Positions 14,670 through 23,607 of a DNA stretch of 64,000 nt are shown piece after piece; the stretch's first letter is position 1, and every line of letters begins with the position of its first letter. The stretch lies in contig JBKBMG010000016.1 of NCBI GenBank assembly GCA_046295975.1, positions 29,245 through 93,244 on the forward strand, given 5' to 3'. Both the position numbers and the translations under genes were made by a program. Source of the DNA: UBA2357 sp046295975. Its GTDB lineage: Bacteria > Pseudomonadota > Gammaproteobacteria > Burkholderiales > Rhodocyclaceae. Below the pieces are notes generated by a model. That model saw only the letters and a list, made by a program, of their open reading frames with translations, had not been told where the DNA came from and did not search any database.

Positions 14670-17063
14670 GTGAACAGACTCAATATCCGCAAGGTCGCCG
14701 TGCTCGGTGCCGGCGTGATGGGTGCGCAGATTGCGGCGCACTGCGTCAACGCCGATGTGCCGGTGGTGTTGTTCGACCTGCCGTCCGAGGGCGGCAAGCC
14801 CAACGCGATCGCCGACAAGGCGCTGGCCGGCCTCAAGAAGCTCGACCCGGCGCCGCTCGCAGCCAAGGAACGGCTCGGCTTGATCGAGGCCGCCAACTAC
14901 GGCTCGGACCTGGAAAAACTGCGCGACTGCGACCTCATCATCGAGGCGATTGCCGAGAAGATGGAATGGAAGCTCGACCTCTATGCCAAGGTCGCACCCT
15001 ATGTCGGCGCCGACGCGATCTTCGCCTCGAACACCTCGGGACTCGCCATCGGCCAGCTCTCGGAAGGCATGCCGGCCGCGCTTCGCGGGCGCTTCTGCGG
15101 CATTCACTTCTTCAATCCGCCGCGCTACATGCCACTGGTCGAGTTGATCGCGACCCGAGACACCGACGCAGGCATGCTCGACGCGCTCGAGACCTGGCTT
15201 ACCAGCCGCCTCGGCAAGAGCATCGTGCGCGCGAAGGATACCCCCAATTTCGTCGCCAACCGCGTGGGTGTGTTCTCGATTCTCGCGGTCATGCACCACA
15301 CCGCCAGGTTGGGGCTGGGTTTCGACGAGGTCGATGCGCTGACCGGACCGGTGATCGGGCGCCCCAAGAGCGCGACCTACCGCACCGCCGACGTGGTTGG
15401 TCTTGACACGCTTGCGCACGTCGTCGGCACCATGCAGGCGACGCTGCCCGATGACCCCTGGCATGCCCTGTTCAAGCAGCCGGAATGGCTGCGGGCCTTG
15501 ATCGCCAAGGGCGCCCTGGGGCAGAAGACGCGCGCCGGCATTTATCGCAAGGAAGGCAAGCAGATCATGGTGCTCGACCTCGCGCGCCAGGACTATCGGC
15601 CCAGCGGCGGCGAAATTGCGCCGGATGTCGCCGAAATTCTCAAGATCCGCAACCCGGCTGAGAAGTTCACCCGTCTGTGCGCCTCCGAGCATCCGCAAGC
15701 GCAGTTCCTGTGGGCGATTTTCCGCGACGTCTTCCACTATTGCGCGGTGCATCTGGGCAGCATTGCCGACAACGCACGCGACCTCGACCTGGCCATGCGC
15801 TGGGGCTTTGGTTGGAGCCAGGGACCGTTCGAAACGTGGCAGGCGGCCGGCTGGCGCGAGATCGCCGACGCGATTCAGGCGGACATCGCCGCGGGCCGCG
15901 CCACGAGCAATGCGCCCCTGCCCGAGTGGGTGTTCGCGCGCAACGGCGTGCATGAAGCGGGGGGTTCCTATTCGGCAACCGACGACAGTCTGAAGCCACG
16001 CTCCGGACTCGCGGTGTACCGCCGCCAACTCTACCCCGAGCAGGTGCTGGGCGAAGCGGCGCCCGATCGCGGCGAAACCCTGTGGGAAAGCCCCGATGCG
16101 CGCGATGGCGTACGGTTGTGGGTGCGACCCGACGTTGATGCGCGCATCGGCATCCTGTCCTTCACCTCCAAGATGCATGCGATCGGTGACGGCGTGCTCG
16201 ACGGTGTGATCGAGGCGGTTGCCCGCGCCGAGCGCGACCTGGACGGCCTGGTGGTATGGCATGAGGCGCCGTTCGCCGTCGGCGCCAATCTGCAGCAGGT
16301 TGCCGAGGCGTGCAAGGGAGGTCAGTTCGACCTGCTGGAGCGGACCGTGGCCAAGTTCCAGCGCGCATCAATGACACTCAAGCATGCCCAGGTGCCGGTG
16401 GTGGCCGCCGTCCAGGGGATGGCTCTGGGTGGCGGCTGCGAATTCCTGATGCATGCCGGTCACCGCGTCATGGCACTGGAGTCCTACGTCGGTCTGGTAG
16501 AGGCGGGCGTCGGCCTGATCCCGGCGGGCGGAGGTTGCAAGGAATTCGCGCTGCAGGCTCACCGTCTTGCGCAGCGTGCCGCCGGGGGGGATGTCTTCCT
16601 CTACGTGCAGAACGCCTTCCAGACCGTCGCCATGGCCACGGTGGCCAAGAGTGCGCTGGAGGCGGTGTCGCTCGGTTTTGCCAAGGCGGGGGACGATGTT
16701 CTCCTCAACCCGCAGGAACTGCTTCATGCCGCCATCCATCGCGCCCGGGGCATGGCCGAGGCGGGCTGGCGGGCGCCGATGATCGAACGCGCGATCACCG
16801 TAGCCGGGCGCAATGGCATCGCCACCTGCGAGATGATGCTCGCCAACATGGCCGAAGGCGGTTTCATCTCGCCGCACGACTACAAGGTTGCCCGCGCTGC
16901 CGCTACGGCGCTGTGCGGCGGTGAGGTGGACACCAATGCGCGGGTGTCCGAAGCGTGGATTCTCGACGTCGAGCGTGCGCTCTTCGTCGAGCTGCTGAAG
17001 CAAGAGAAAACCCAGCAACGTATTGCGCACATGCTGGAAACCGGCAAACCGCTGCGTAATTGA
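14670..17063 (+). CDS. 3-hydroxyacyl-CoA dehydrogenase / enoyl-CoA hydratase fusion, FadN-like order
   Basis: The frame is open from 14511 but the gene is best started at GTG 14670, five bases after a perfect GAGGAGG (14658-14664), giving 797 residues. Domain order is the reverse of the upstream fusion. The NAD-binding dehydrogenase comes first (VAVLGAGVMGAQIAAHCVNADV at about 8-30, NTSGLAIGQLSEG, GIHFFNPPRYMPLVELI). The crotonase domain comes last (VVAAVQGMALGGGCEFLMHAGHRVMA, about residues 575-600). This is the architecture of Bacillus FadN. It carries out the same hydration and oxidation steps, probably for a different chain length or class of substrate. The thiolase start lies 14 bases after its stop, a clear operon arrangement. 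Confidence 0.85.
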   Translation: MNRLNIRKVAVLGAGVMGAQIAAHCVNADVPVVLFDLPSEGGKPNAIADKALAGLKKLDPAPLAAKERLGLIEAANYGSDLEKLRDCDLIIEAIAEKMEWKLDLYAKVAPYVGADAIFASNTSGLAIGQLSEGMPAALRGRFCGIHFFNPPRYMPLVELIATRDTDAGMLDALETWLTSRLGKSIVRAKDTPNFVANRVGVFSILAVMHHTARLGLGFDEVDALTGPVIGRPKSATYRTADVVGLDTLAHVVGTMQATLPDDPWHALFKQPEWLRALIAKGALGQKTRAGIYRKEGKQIMVLDLARQDYRPSGGEIAPDVAEILKIRNPAEKFTRLCASEHPQAQFLWAIFRDVFHYCAVHLGSIADNARDLDLAMRWGFGWSQGPFETWQAAGWREIADAIQADIAAGRATSNAPLPEWVFARNGVHEAGGSYSATDDSLKPRSGLAVYRRQLYPEQVLGEAAPDRGETLWESPDARDGVRLWVRPDVDARIGILSFTSKMHAIGDGVLDGVIEAVARAERDLDGLVVWHEAPFAVGANLQQVAEACKGGQFDLLERTVAKFQRASMTLKHAQVPVVAAVQGMALGGGCEFLMHAGHRVMALESYVGLVEAGVGLIPAGGGCKEFALQAHRLAQRAAGGDVFLYVQNAFQTVAMATVAKSALEAVSLGFAKAGDDVLLNPQELLHAAIHRARGMAEAGWRAPMIERAITVAGRNGIATCEMMLANMAEGGFISPHDYKVARAAATALCGGEVDTNARVSEAWILDVERALFVELLKQEKTQQRIAHMLETGKPLRN

Positions 17064-17077
17064 TTGGGGAAACGAAA

Positions 17078-18277
17078 ATGACCAAACAGATTCAGGATGC
17101 ATACATCGTCGCGGCCACCCGCAGCCCGGTGGCCAAGCGCAATGGCATGTTCCGCAGCGTACGCCCGGACGATATGCTGGCGCATGTGCTGGCTTCGGTG
17201 GTGGCCAAGGTGCCGGCATTGGATCACAACGAGATCGCCGACGTGATCGTTGGATGCGCCATGCCCGAGGCCGAGCAGGGCATGAACGTGGCCCGCATCG
17301 GCGTGCTGCTGGCCGGCTTGCCGGAAGGCGTGCCGGGGATCACCATCAATCGCTTCTGCTCGTCGGGCCTGCAGGCAGTGGCCGATGCCGCTGCCCGCAT
17401 CCGGCTTGGCGAGGCCGATGTGATGATCGCCGCCGGTACCGAGTCGATGAGCGTGATGCCGCAGATCATGGGCAACAAGGTCAGCCTCAACCCGGCGATC
17501 TTCGAAAAGCGCGAGAACTACGGCATTGCCTTCGGCATGGGCTTGACCGCTGAGAAGGTGGCCGAGCAGTGGAAAGTCAGCCGCGAGGACCAGGATGCGT
17601 TCGCACTCCAGTCAAACCAGCGCGCCTGCGCCGCGATTGCGGCCGGCCACTTCCGCGATGAGATCACCCCATACACGGTGCGTGCCCACCTGCCCGGCGA
17701 GGGCGGTACGGTGCGCGTCGTGGAGCGGGTGTGCGACACCGACGAGGGGCCGCGCCCTGACGCGTCGATAGCCAGTCTGGCTAAGCTGCGCCCGGTATTT
17801 GCCGCGCGCGGTTCGGTCACTGCCGGCAACAGCTCGCAGATGTCGGATGGTGCCGGCGCAGTGTTGCTGATGAGCGAGGCCGCGGTGAAACGCTATGGCG
17901 TGACGCCGATTGCCCGCTTCCGAAGCTATTCGGTTGCCGGTGTGCCGCCGCACATCATGGGGATCGGCCCGGTCGAGGCCATTCCGCGGGCGCTCAAGGC
18001 GGCCGGCGTGAGCCAGGGCGAGATCGACTGGGTCGAGCTCAACGAGGCTTTCGCCGCCCAGGCCTTGGCGGTCATGCGCCAACTCGAGCTGGACCCGGCC
18101 AAGGTCAACCCGCTTGGCGGTGCCATCGCACTCGGTCATCCCCTCGGTGCCACCGGCGCGATACGCGTCGCCACGCTGATGAGCGCGATGCAGCGCGACG
18201 CGGCGCTGCGCTATGGCATGATCAGCATGTGCATTGGCACCGGCATGGGGGCGGCCGGCGTGTTCGAGCGCGTGTGA
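17078..18277 (+). CDS. fadA: Acetyl-CoA C-acyltransferase (thiolase), FadA type
   Basis: ATG 17078 follows GGGGA and gives 399 residues, the usual FadA length. Active-site elements are the nucleophile in INRFCSSGLQAVADAA (about residue 95), NEAFAAQALAVM, GGAIALGHPLGATGAIR and CIGTGMGAAGVFE. The gene pairs with the FadN-like fusion just upstream as a second, complete beta-oxidation set, mirroring Bacillus fadNA. It performs the thiolytic step. The symbol follows the pairing and could equally be given as an atoB-like name, since thiolase chain-length preference cannot be read from sequence. Confidence 0.84.
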   Translation: MTKQIQDAYIVAATRSPVAKRNGMFRSVRPDDMLAHVLASVVAKVPALDHNEIADVIVGCAMPEAEQGMNVARIGVLLAGLPEGVPGITINRFCSSGLQAVADAAARIRLGEADVMIAAGTESMSVMPQIMGNKVSLNPAIFEKRENYGIAFGMGLTAEKVAEQWKVSREDQDAFALQSNQRACAAIAAGHFRDEITPYTVRAHLPGEGGTVRVVERVCDTDEGPRPDASIASLAKLRPVFAARGSVTAGNSSQMSDGAGAVLLMSEAAVKRYGVTPIARFRSYSVAGVPPHIMGIGPVEAIPRALKAAGVSQGEIDWVELNEAFAAQALAVMRQLELDPAKVNPLGGAIALGHPLGATGAIRVATLMSAMQRDAALRYGMISMCIGTGMGAAGVFERV

Positions 18278-18290
18278 TCAAGGCATTTTG

Positions 18291-18318
18291 CCCCGCGCCC
18301 GCAGTTGCGCGCGCGGGG
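18291..18318 (+). terminator. GC-rich hairpin after the thiolase gene
   Basis: CCCCGCGC (18291-18298) pairs with GCGCGGGG (18311-18318) across a 12-base loop, 14 bases after the thiolase stop. No T-run follows, so it is not a classic intrinsic terminator. It may stabilise the 3' end or attenuate read-through into the hydratase gene. Confidence 0.35.
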
Positions 18319-18396
18319 TACTCCGCCGTCCGCCCGTGAGTGCTTGAGCACATACTGCCGTGCTGACGGGCGCGGCTGCGAACAGACGGAGACAAA

Positions 18397-19197
18397 ATGG
18401 CCAACACGGTATTGCTGGAAGTCGCCGATGGCGTGGCGACGCTGACCTTGAACCGGCCCGAGGTGCTCAACGCGCTCTCGGTCGAAATGATGGAGGACTT
18501 GCTTGTGTGCGCGCGCGACCTGCGCAGCCGCAAGCATGTCGAAGTGGTGATCGTGACCGGCGCCGGCGAGCACTTCATGGCCGGCGGCGACCTCAAGGAC
18601 TTCGCCCGTCATTTCGACCAGAGCCCGCAGGCCCGGCAGGTCACCTTCAAGGCCATCATCGAGAAGTACATCAACCCGTCGGTGGAGATCCTGCAGTCGC
18701 TTCCGCAGCCGGTCGTCGCCCGGGTAAAGGGGGCCTGCGCCGGCTTCGGGCTGTCGTTGATGCTGGGCTGCGACCTGGCGCTGAGTGCCGACGACGCGAA
18801 GTTCACCACTGCATATGCCTCCATCGGCCTGCCCGCCGACGGTGGCATGTCCTACTTCCTGCCGCGTATCGTGGGGCGGCGCAAGGCCATGGAGTTGCTG
18901 ATGCTGGGAGACCGCTTCGATGCCGCGGAGGCGCTGCGCCTCGGCCTGGTGAACAAGGCGGTACCGGCGGCCGCGCTGGATGCCGAGGTGGCGGCACTCG
19001 TCGAGCGCCTGAAACGCGGACCCCGACATGCCTACACCGAGATCAAGCGCCTGCTGGCGGACAGCCCGCATGCCCAGATCGAGGCGCAACTCCAGAGCGA
19101 GGCCGAGGCCTTCGCCCGCTGTGGTGCCAGTGACGACTTTGTCGAAGGCGTAAGCGCCTTCCTGGAAAAGCGCAAACCGGGTTTCAAGGGGGGCTGA
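18397..19197 (+). CDS. Enoyl-CoA hydratase/isomerase family protein
   Basis: A single-domain crotonase of 266 residues starting MANTVLLEVADGVATLTLNRPEVLNALSVEMM. The oxyanion-hole segments are present (GAGEHFMAGGDLKDFARHFD and VKGACAGFGLSLMLGCDLALSADDAKF), as is the C-terminal helical part (KRLLADSPHAQIEAQLQSEAEAF). The second segment has ASIGLPADGGMSYFLPRIVG, typical of hydratases and isomerases of this clan. It ends the cluster; ACGGAGAC precedes the start. Its role could be enoyl-CoA hydration or double-bond isomerisation of unsaturated substrates; sequence alone does not decide. Confidence 0.84.
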   Translation: MANTVLLEVADGVATLTLNRPEVLNALSVEMMEDLLVCARDLRSRKHVEVVIVTGAGEHFMAGGDLKDFARHFDQSPQARQVTFKAIIEKYINPSVEILQSLPQPVVARVKGACAGFGLSLMLGCDLALSADDAKFTTAYASIGLPADGGMSYFLPRIVGRRKAMELLMLGDRFDAAEALRLGLVNKAVPAAALDAEVAALVERLKRGPRHAYTEIKRLLADSPHAQIEAQLQSEAEAFARCGASDDFVEGVSAFLEKRKPGFKGG

Positions 19198-19217
19198 GCG
19201 CCCCGTTCGCTCAGCCC
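19191..19217. terminator. Symmetric hairpin between convergent genes
   Basis: GGGCTGAGCG (19191-19200) is perfectly complementary to CGCTCAGCCC (19208-19217) across a 7-base loop. The stop codons of both convergent genes (hydratase on +, GrpB on -) lie inside the stem. It probably acts as a bidirectional 3'-end structure; there is no T-run. Confidence 0.5.
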
Positions 19218-19780
19218 GGCGCATCCCGGGCAAGCGCGTTCACCCGTTCGATGAAGGCGGTCTTGGCGCGGGCGTACGCGATGCGATCGTCGGGGTGCTC
19301 GGCGGCGATGCGCCGCTTCAACGCGTCGTATTCGCGTGCCAGCGCCGGGTGGGCAATCAGGTAGTCGCGAAATGCCAGCCTGTTCCAGTCCGGCGCACCG
19401 GGTTCCAGAAAGTGCAGGTGGTGGGTGCGCCGACCGCTGGCTTCGCGCTTGATGAACCATGTGTAGGCGGGGCGTGGGTCATGGGCGGCGCGTGGACGCC
19501 AGAAGTACTCGTAGCCTTGCGCTCGCAGAATTGGCGCGACACGACTTGTGACCTCCTCCAGCGTAGGGATCTCGATCATCATGTCGATGATCGGTTTGGC
19601 CGACAACCCCGGTACGGCCGTACTGCCGAAATGCTCGATCCGTCCGATCAGGCCGGCGGGTAGGCATTGTCGGAGGTGGGTGGCTTCTTCAGCGAAGCGA
19701 ATCGGCCACTTGGGATCGTAGTCGGCGATGGTGACCCGCTCATGGCGGGCCCTTGCGACGTGGTCAGGCATGTTCGTCAT
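19211..19780 (-). CDS. GrpB family protein (UPF0157, nucleotidyltransferase fold)
   Basis: 189 residues starting MTNMPDHVARARHERVTIADYDPKWPIRFAEEATHLRQCL. The GrpB signature is visible: IEHFGSTAVPGLSAKPIIDMMIEIPTLEEV (about residues 45-75), a minimal nucleotidyltransferase core with G-S-T and D-x-x-x metal-ligand positions, followed by HHLHFLEPGAPDWNRLAFRDYLIAHP. The family is widespread but its biochemical role is unsettled. In some proteins the domain is fused to CoaE. The gene is a lone minus-strand unit, convergent with the beta-oxidation cluster and divergent from the Nudix gene. Confidence 0.85.
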   Translation of the reverse strand: MTNMPDHVARARHERVTIADYDPKWPIRFAEEATHLRQCLPAGLIGRIEHFGSTAVPGLSAKPIIDMMIEIPTLEEVTSRVAPILRAQGYEYFWRPRAAHDPRPAYTWFIKREASGRRTHHLHFLEPGAPDWNRLAFRDYLIAHPALAREYDALKRRIAAEHPDDRIAYARAKTAFIERVNALARDAPG

Positions 19781-19840
19781 CGGCGGTCACATTCGCGCGA
19801 ATGGTGGCCGTTATCAACCCGGCCCTTGAAAATGCTCATT

Positions 19841-19881
19841 CCGTTCGCCCTTGGCGCAGTCGAGGGGCTCAGCCCGAACGG
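19841..19881. repeat. REP-like palindrome in the GrpB/Nudix intergenic region
   Basis: CCGTTCG at 19841-19847 pairs with CGAACGG at 19875-19881, enclosing CCCTTGGCG and GAGGGGCTCAG segments. It belongs to the same 'TCGAAGGG/CGAACGG' style as the repeat near 10855. The divergent gap 19781-20082 (302 bases) otherwise shows no gene; it must carry the promoters of both flanking genes, but none is clear enough to call. Confidence 0.45.
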
Positions 19882-20082
19882 TAGTCAGTGACTTTATGGG
19901 CCGGGTGAATAGAATGGGGCCGAGTATACGCCGCTCGCCGGTCAGCACGCAGCTTGGCCGCGCGATGGCACGACCACCCCGATCAACCTGACCGGCTGTG
20001 ATGCGATGCTGCGTCTTGCCAGGAACGCGCGCGCCATGGCGCGGAAACATGCGAACGCCCCCCACATTCTCCGAGCCTGCTG

Positions 20083-20919
20083 ATGCCCCCCGACCGTTTG
20101 CTTGCCAACCTGCTCGACGATCTATTACACACGCCGCCCCCGGATTTTCTTTCGCTGTGCGTGGCCGGCGGGGTGATCGGCCACGTGGCCCCGTGCTTTG
20201 CCGAACGCGTGTCGGCGCTGGCGCCGGAACTGTTCCAGGAGGACGGTCCGCGCTTGCGTCTTGCCGCTGATGTTCGGGGCGACGCGTTGACCCGGTGCTG
20301 GGCCGCGGTGGTGGCGCGGCTCCGTGAAGAAGGCTGGTTTGCCGCGTGGCGTGGCGAGCTCTATGACGTGTGGCTGGATGGCGGGGTCGGCATAGCCGAG
20401 AACAGTGCGAACACAGTGGATACCGAAGCGGGCGGCGTGCCCTTGTGTCAGCTGGAGCGCGGCGTGTTTCGACGCTTCGGTCTGCGCAGCCGGGCCGTGC
20501 ACTTGAACGCGGTGACCCCCGACGGTCGTATGTGGATCGCGCGTCGTGCGGCCAGCAAGGCGATCGACCCGGGCCGCCTCGACAACCTTGTCGGTGGTGG
20601 CGTAGGTAGCGGCGAAAGCCCGCAGGCGACGCTGTTGCGCGAATGTTCGGAGGAGGCGGGCATTCCCCCCGATCTGGCCGCGCGCGCGCGTCATCAGGCC
20701 CGCCTGCATGCCTGCCGGCCGGAAACGGAAGGGCTGCACGATGAGTGGCTGGACGTGTTCGAGTTGGTCGTGCCGGATCACTTTCGGCCGGTGAATCGCG
20801 ACGGTGAGGTTGCGGAGTTCATGCTGATGGCGCATGCCGAGGTGTGCGAACGGATTCTGGCCGGCGACTTCACCGTGGATGCAGCGGCGGTTGCGGCATG
20901 GCATCTGCTGGAACGGTGA
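20083..20919 (+). CDS. Nudix hydrolase with N-terminal DUF4743 domain
   Basis: 278 residues. The C-terminal half holds a complete Nudix box, GSGESPQATLLRECSEEAGI (about residues 178-197), with the REx2E metal-binding helix. The N-terminal about 115 residues (MPPDRLLANLLDDLLHTPPPDF) match the DUF4743 region found ahead of Nudix domains in proteins related to the eukaryotic Tnr3-type hydrolases that act on damaged thiamine diphosphate. The cellular substrate here is not proven. It appears to be a monocistronic housekeeping or metabolite-repair gene, convergent with the pterin dehydratase gene. Confidence 0.85.
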   Translation: MPPDRLLANLLDDLLHTPPPDFLSLCVAGGVIGHVAPCFAERVSALAPELFQEDGPRLRLAADVRGDALTRCWAAVVARLREEGWFAAWRGELYDVWLDGGVGIAENSANTVDTEAGGVPLCQLERGVFRRFGLRSRAVHLNAVTPDGRMWIARRAASKAIDPGRLDNLVGGGVGSGESPQATLLRECSEEAGIPPDLAARARHQARLHACRPETEGLHDEWLDVFELVVPDHFRPVNRDGEVAEFMLMAHAEVCERILAGDFTVDAAAVAAWHLLER

Positions 20920-21103
20920 GCCAGGACAGCCGACCGACATCGCCTTGTGGCCAAGGCATACCGGATGAGTGCGGGCGAGGGCTCAGGGGGTTCGAGCCCC
21001 GCCGGGGCATCACGACGCCATGGCTCGCGCCGATATGCAGACGCCAGTAAGTCGGCGCGCAGTGCCGCTAGCGCAGACCAACGCCGAGCGCTCCAAGCGG
21101 GCG

Positions 21104-21496
21104 TTACTCGTCGTACTTGATGTACTTGAAGCGCGGATCGTCGGGGGTGCCGGTCAGCGCGCCATCGGTCAGCTTGCCCGGCTGCCATGTCACCACCTCT
21201 TCGATCTTGCGTGCCAGTTCGAAGTCCTTGTCGGTGACGCCCTTGGCCTCGTGGTTCATCAGCTTGACGATAACGAAGGCGTAGGAGGCAGAGATGTCCG
21301 GGTGGTGGAAGGCGGCCTCGGCGAGATGGCCGACGGTGTTGATCACCATCAGCGTGGCTTTCCAGCCGCTGGTGCGGTACTTGCGCCGGATCCAGCCATT
21401 TTCGTAGTACCAGTGCGGTAGCTCTTCGGCGAGGCGGGCCTGGATTTCGGCCTCGGAATACACCGCGTTGGCTTCCTGCTTGCGCCATTGGGTCAT
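21104..21496 (-). CDS. phhB: 4a-hydroxytetrahydrobiopterin dehydratase (pterin-4-alpha-carbinolamine dehydratase)
   Basis: The frame extends upstream to 21655, but ATG 21496 preceded by AAGGAGGATCC is clearly the start, giving 130 residues. The PCD/DCoH motif is present: AEAAFHHPDISASYAFVIVKLMNHEAKGVTDKDFELARKIE, with active-site His64-His65-Pro66 and His82. It regenerates the pterin cofactor by dehydrating 4a-carbinolamine, normally for phenylalanine hydroxylase (PhhA). No phhA lies nearby. The symbol is by family, since many betaproteobacterial homologues stand alone as here. Confidence 0.82.
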   Translation of the reverse strand: MTQWRKQEANAVYSEAEIQARLAEELPHWYYENGWIRRKYRTSGWKATLMVINTVGHLAEAAFHHPDISASYAFVIVKLMNHEAKGVTDKDFELARKIEEVVTWQPGKLTDGALTGTPDDPRFKYIKYDE

Positions 21497-21543
21497 GCTT
21501 GGATCCTCCTTGTGAGCCCGGCAATCAACACGATCACACCTTT

Positions 21544-21560
21544 CGCCCGGTCGAAGGGCG
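21544..21560. repeat. Short REP-like hairpin upstream of the dehydratase gene
   Basis: CGCCC (21544-21548) and GGGCG (21556-21560) flank GGTCGAA. A second partial unit (CGTCGAACGGG) and CCCGAACGG follow within 60 bases. This is the third place where the TCGAAGGG/CGAACGG motif recurs in an intergenic gap, supporting a dispersed element. Confidence 0.35.
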
Positions 21561-21709
21561 GTTGTCGACAGCACCGTCGAACGGGCTTCTATCTCGCCCA
21601 GCCCGAACGGTTTCTGGTCACCACGCCAACCGCCTGGCGGCCACCCACGGAACAAGCGCTGGCGACGGTTCCGAGGGTGTTCCCGTGTAGGCCCCGGGCC
21701 GGTGGCTTG

Positions 21710-23512
21710 TCAGAACGGCATGCGCAACGAAGCCGTCAGTCGGGTGTCCTCCAGTGACTTGCGACGCGGTACCGCGTCCAGATTGATGTCGACCAGGGCG
21801 CGATCGCCGAGTTTCGCGAGCGCGCCGAGGCTGACGCTGGCGTATGTTTTGGTGCTCCCTACGGTAGGCAGGCTGGCCCAGGCGTCGCTGGCCGAGGTGC
21901 GCAGGCGCAGGGTGCGGGACTTTGCCTGGAAGTCGTGGTTCAGCATCACCGCGCCGTACGGTGCCCATGCACCTGCCTGATAAGTCGCCTGCCAGCCGGC
22001 CGACAGCACGGTGGACTTGCGCTTCTGCATGTCGTACGACAGGCGTGTGGAGAGGCTGCCGTCCGATGCGCGCTCATCGAACTCGGTCACCGTCACACGC
22101 TGGTGCAAGAGGCTCGCAACCGGGCCATGGCTGAGCGCGCCGTGCTCTAGTGCGTAGGCGAGTTGCACGCCCGCGGCAAAGCGCGACCCATCGGTGTCAC
22201 CGCGCATCGTCCGGGTCGCGCTGCCCAGGCGCATGTGGCGGTCGCTGTCGTAGTCGAGCTTGGCGAATGACAGCGAGCCGGCGAGCGACAGCGCATCTGC
22301 GCGGTATCCGCCATAGACGCTGAGTGAATAGTCCTGCAACTTGTAGCCGCCGGTGTCGCCCCAATCAGGCTTGGCGCGGTTGAACGACAAGGCTGCACCG
22401 GCCATGGTCGCATCGCTGTTGCGTCGCTCCAGGCCGACGGTCAGCGCGAACGGCGAAGCGTCGAGCTTGTTCACCTCGGTACTGCCGCCACTGACGCTTG
22501 CCCAGCCGGTGAGGCTGCCGATCTCGGCCGATCCGAGGTTGATCGCCGCATTGCGCCAGAGTTGGCGCGACAGCGCGATCTGGTTGCGCACCGCCATCTC
22601 CGGCATCTGGCCGATCTGGCCCGGCACGGCCAACATGCCGTCGGCAAACTCGGCGATGACGCGGTGCGCCCCGGTGGTGGGGTGCACGCCATCGGCGAAG
22701 ACGAAGGTCTCGCTGGCGCCCGGTGCGATCAGGTTGGCCTCGGTGCACAGCAGCGAAGGCGTCGCGCCGCAGGCGGGCAGGCTCGCGTTGGTGAAGCCGT
22801 AGCGCTGCGGATCGGCCTGGATCTCCCGCAGCAGGCTGAAGGTATCGAGTGCCAGCACCTGTACGCCGCCGGCCGCCAGGCTGCCGAACAACAGGTTGTT
22901 GTACCCGCTGGACAGCTGGGTCAGCCCGGCGGCGCCGGCCGCGCCCTGAGACTGACCAAACGGTGTCGCACCGATGTCGGGCACGTTCATCACGACGATG
23001 TAGCGCGCCCCGGCGGCGGCCAGCCGGCCGATCTCGACCGCCGCTTCGGCGGTGGTCTGCTGCAGGTAGGCGGTGGCCGCCGCTGGGGTCGGCGCGATGA
23101 AGAAGATGTCGTTGGCACCTGCCCAGACGAAATGCAGCGAATTGGTCTGTGCCACGCCGCCGTTCATCGCGAGGTAGTTGCTGATCTGGGTGCGCAGCGG
23201 CGGCGCATTGTCGGTCGGCGGGCTGGGCGGGATGCCCGGCAACTGGGTGACGCGCGCGCCACCGGCGGCGAAGTTGCTGCCGCCCTGGGTGACCGGCGCG
23301 CCGTTCCAGCCGTGCTGCGCGGCGAAAACCTCCGCCCACACCGGCCCGGGGTTGGTTGTGAAGCGCCCCGCACCCGGCGGCAGGAAAGGGGTATACAGGC
23401 CCGAATCGGTGAGGCTGTCGCCAAAAAAAACAGCACCGGTCGGGCCGGTTGCGAGTGCGCTGGTGGAACCCAACAGGCCGATCAGGGCCGCGAGCAGGCG
23501 AGGCTTGTGCAT
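21710..23512 (-). CDS. GDSL-type autotransporter esterase/lipase (EstA-like)
   Basis: The frame reaches 23611, but ATG 23512 with GGAGAC upstream starts a signal peptide (MHKPRLLAALIGLLGSTSALA), giving 600 residues. The passenger is an SGNH/GDSL esterase: block I FFGDSLTDSG (Ser33), block III WAGAND (132-135) and block V FADGVHPT (Asp274, His277). From about residue 330 to the C-terminal Phe (RMPF) the sequence has the alternating pattern of an autotransporter beta-barrel (LAGSLSFAKLDYDSDRHMRLG and similar). It should display a lipolytic enzyme on the cell surface. The upstream region carries an exact copy of the psrA operator, so it is likely induced when fatty acids are present. Confidence 0.88.
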   Translation of the reverse strand: MHKPRLLAALIGLLGSTSALATGPTGAVFFGDSLTDSGLYTPFLPPGAGRFTTNPGPVWAEVFAAQHGWNGAPVTQGGSNFAAGGARVTQLPGIPPSPPTDNAPPLRTQISNYLAMNGGVAQTNSLHFVWAGANDIFFIAPTPAAATAYLQQTTAEAAVEIGRLAAAGARYIVVMNVPDIGATPFGQSQGAAGAAGLTQLSSGYNNLLFGSLAAGGVQVLALDTFSLLREIQADPQRYGFTNASLPACGATPSLLCTEANLIAPGASETFVFADGVHPTTGAHRVIAEFADGMLAVPGQIGQMPEMAVRNQIALSRQLWRNAAINLGSAEIGSLTGWASVSGGSTEVNKLDASPFALTVGLERRNSDATMAGAALSFNRAKPDWGDTGGYKLQDYSLSVYGGYRADALSLAGSLSFAKLDYDSDRHMRLGSATRTMRGDTDGSRFAAGVQLAYALEHGALSHGPVASLLHQRVTVTEFDERASDGSLSTRLSYDMQKRKSTVLSAGWQATYQAGAWAPYGAVMLNHDFQAKSRTLRLRTSASDAWASLPTVGSTKTYASVSLGALAKLGDRALVDINLDAVPRRKSLEDTRLTASLRMPF

Positions 23513-23607
23513 GACGTCTCCTTGGTATTGTTTGGCGGGCTTTCGATCTTTGTCGTTGCGTGTCCCCTGAGCTGTGTGCGTATGGGGTGCCCGTGGGTGA
23601 TTATGGC

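Noticed and set aside
20970..21020. A tRNA T-arm-like sequence (GGTTCGAGCCCC followed by a GC-rich stretch)
   Set aside because: No matching 5' acceptor strand, D-arm or anticodon stem at the right distance, and the T stem has a mismatch; chance or remnant only.
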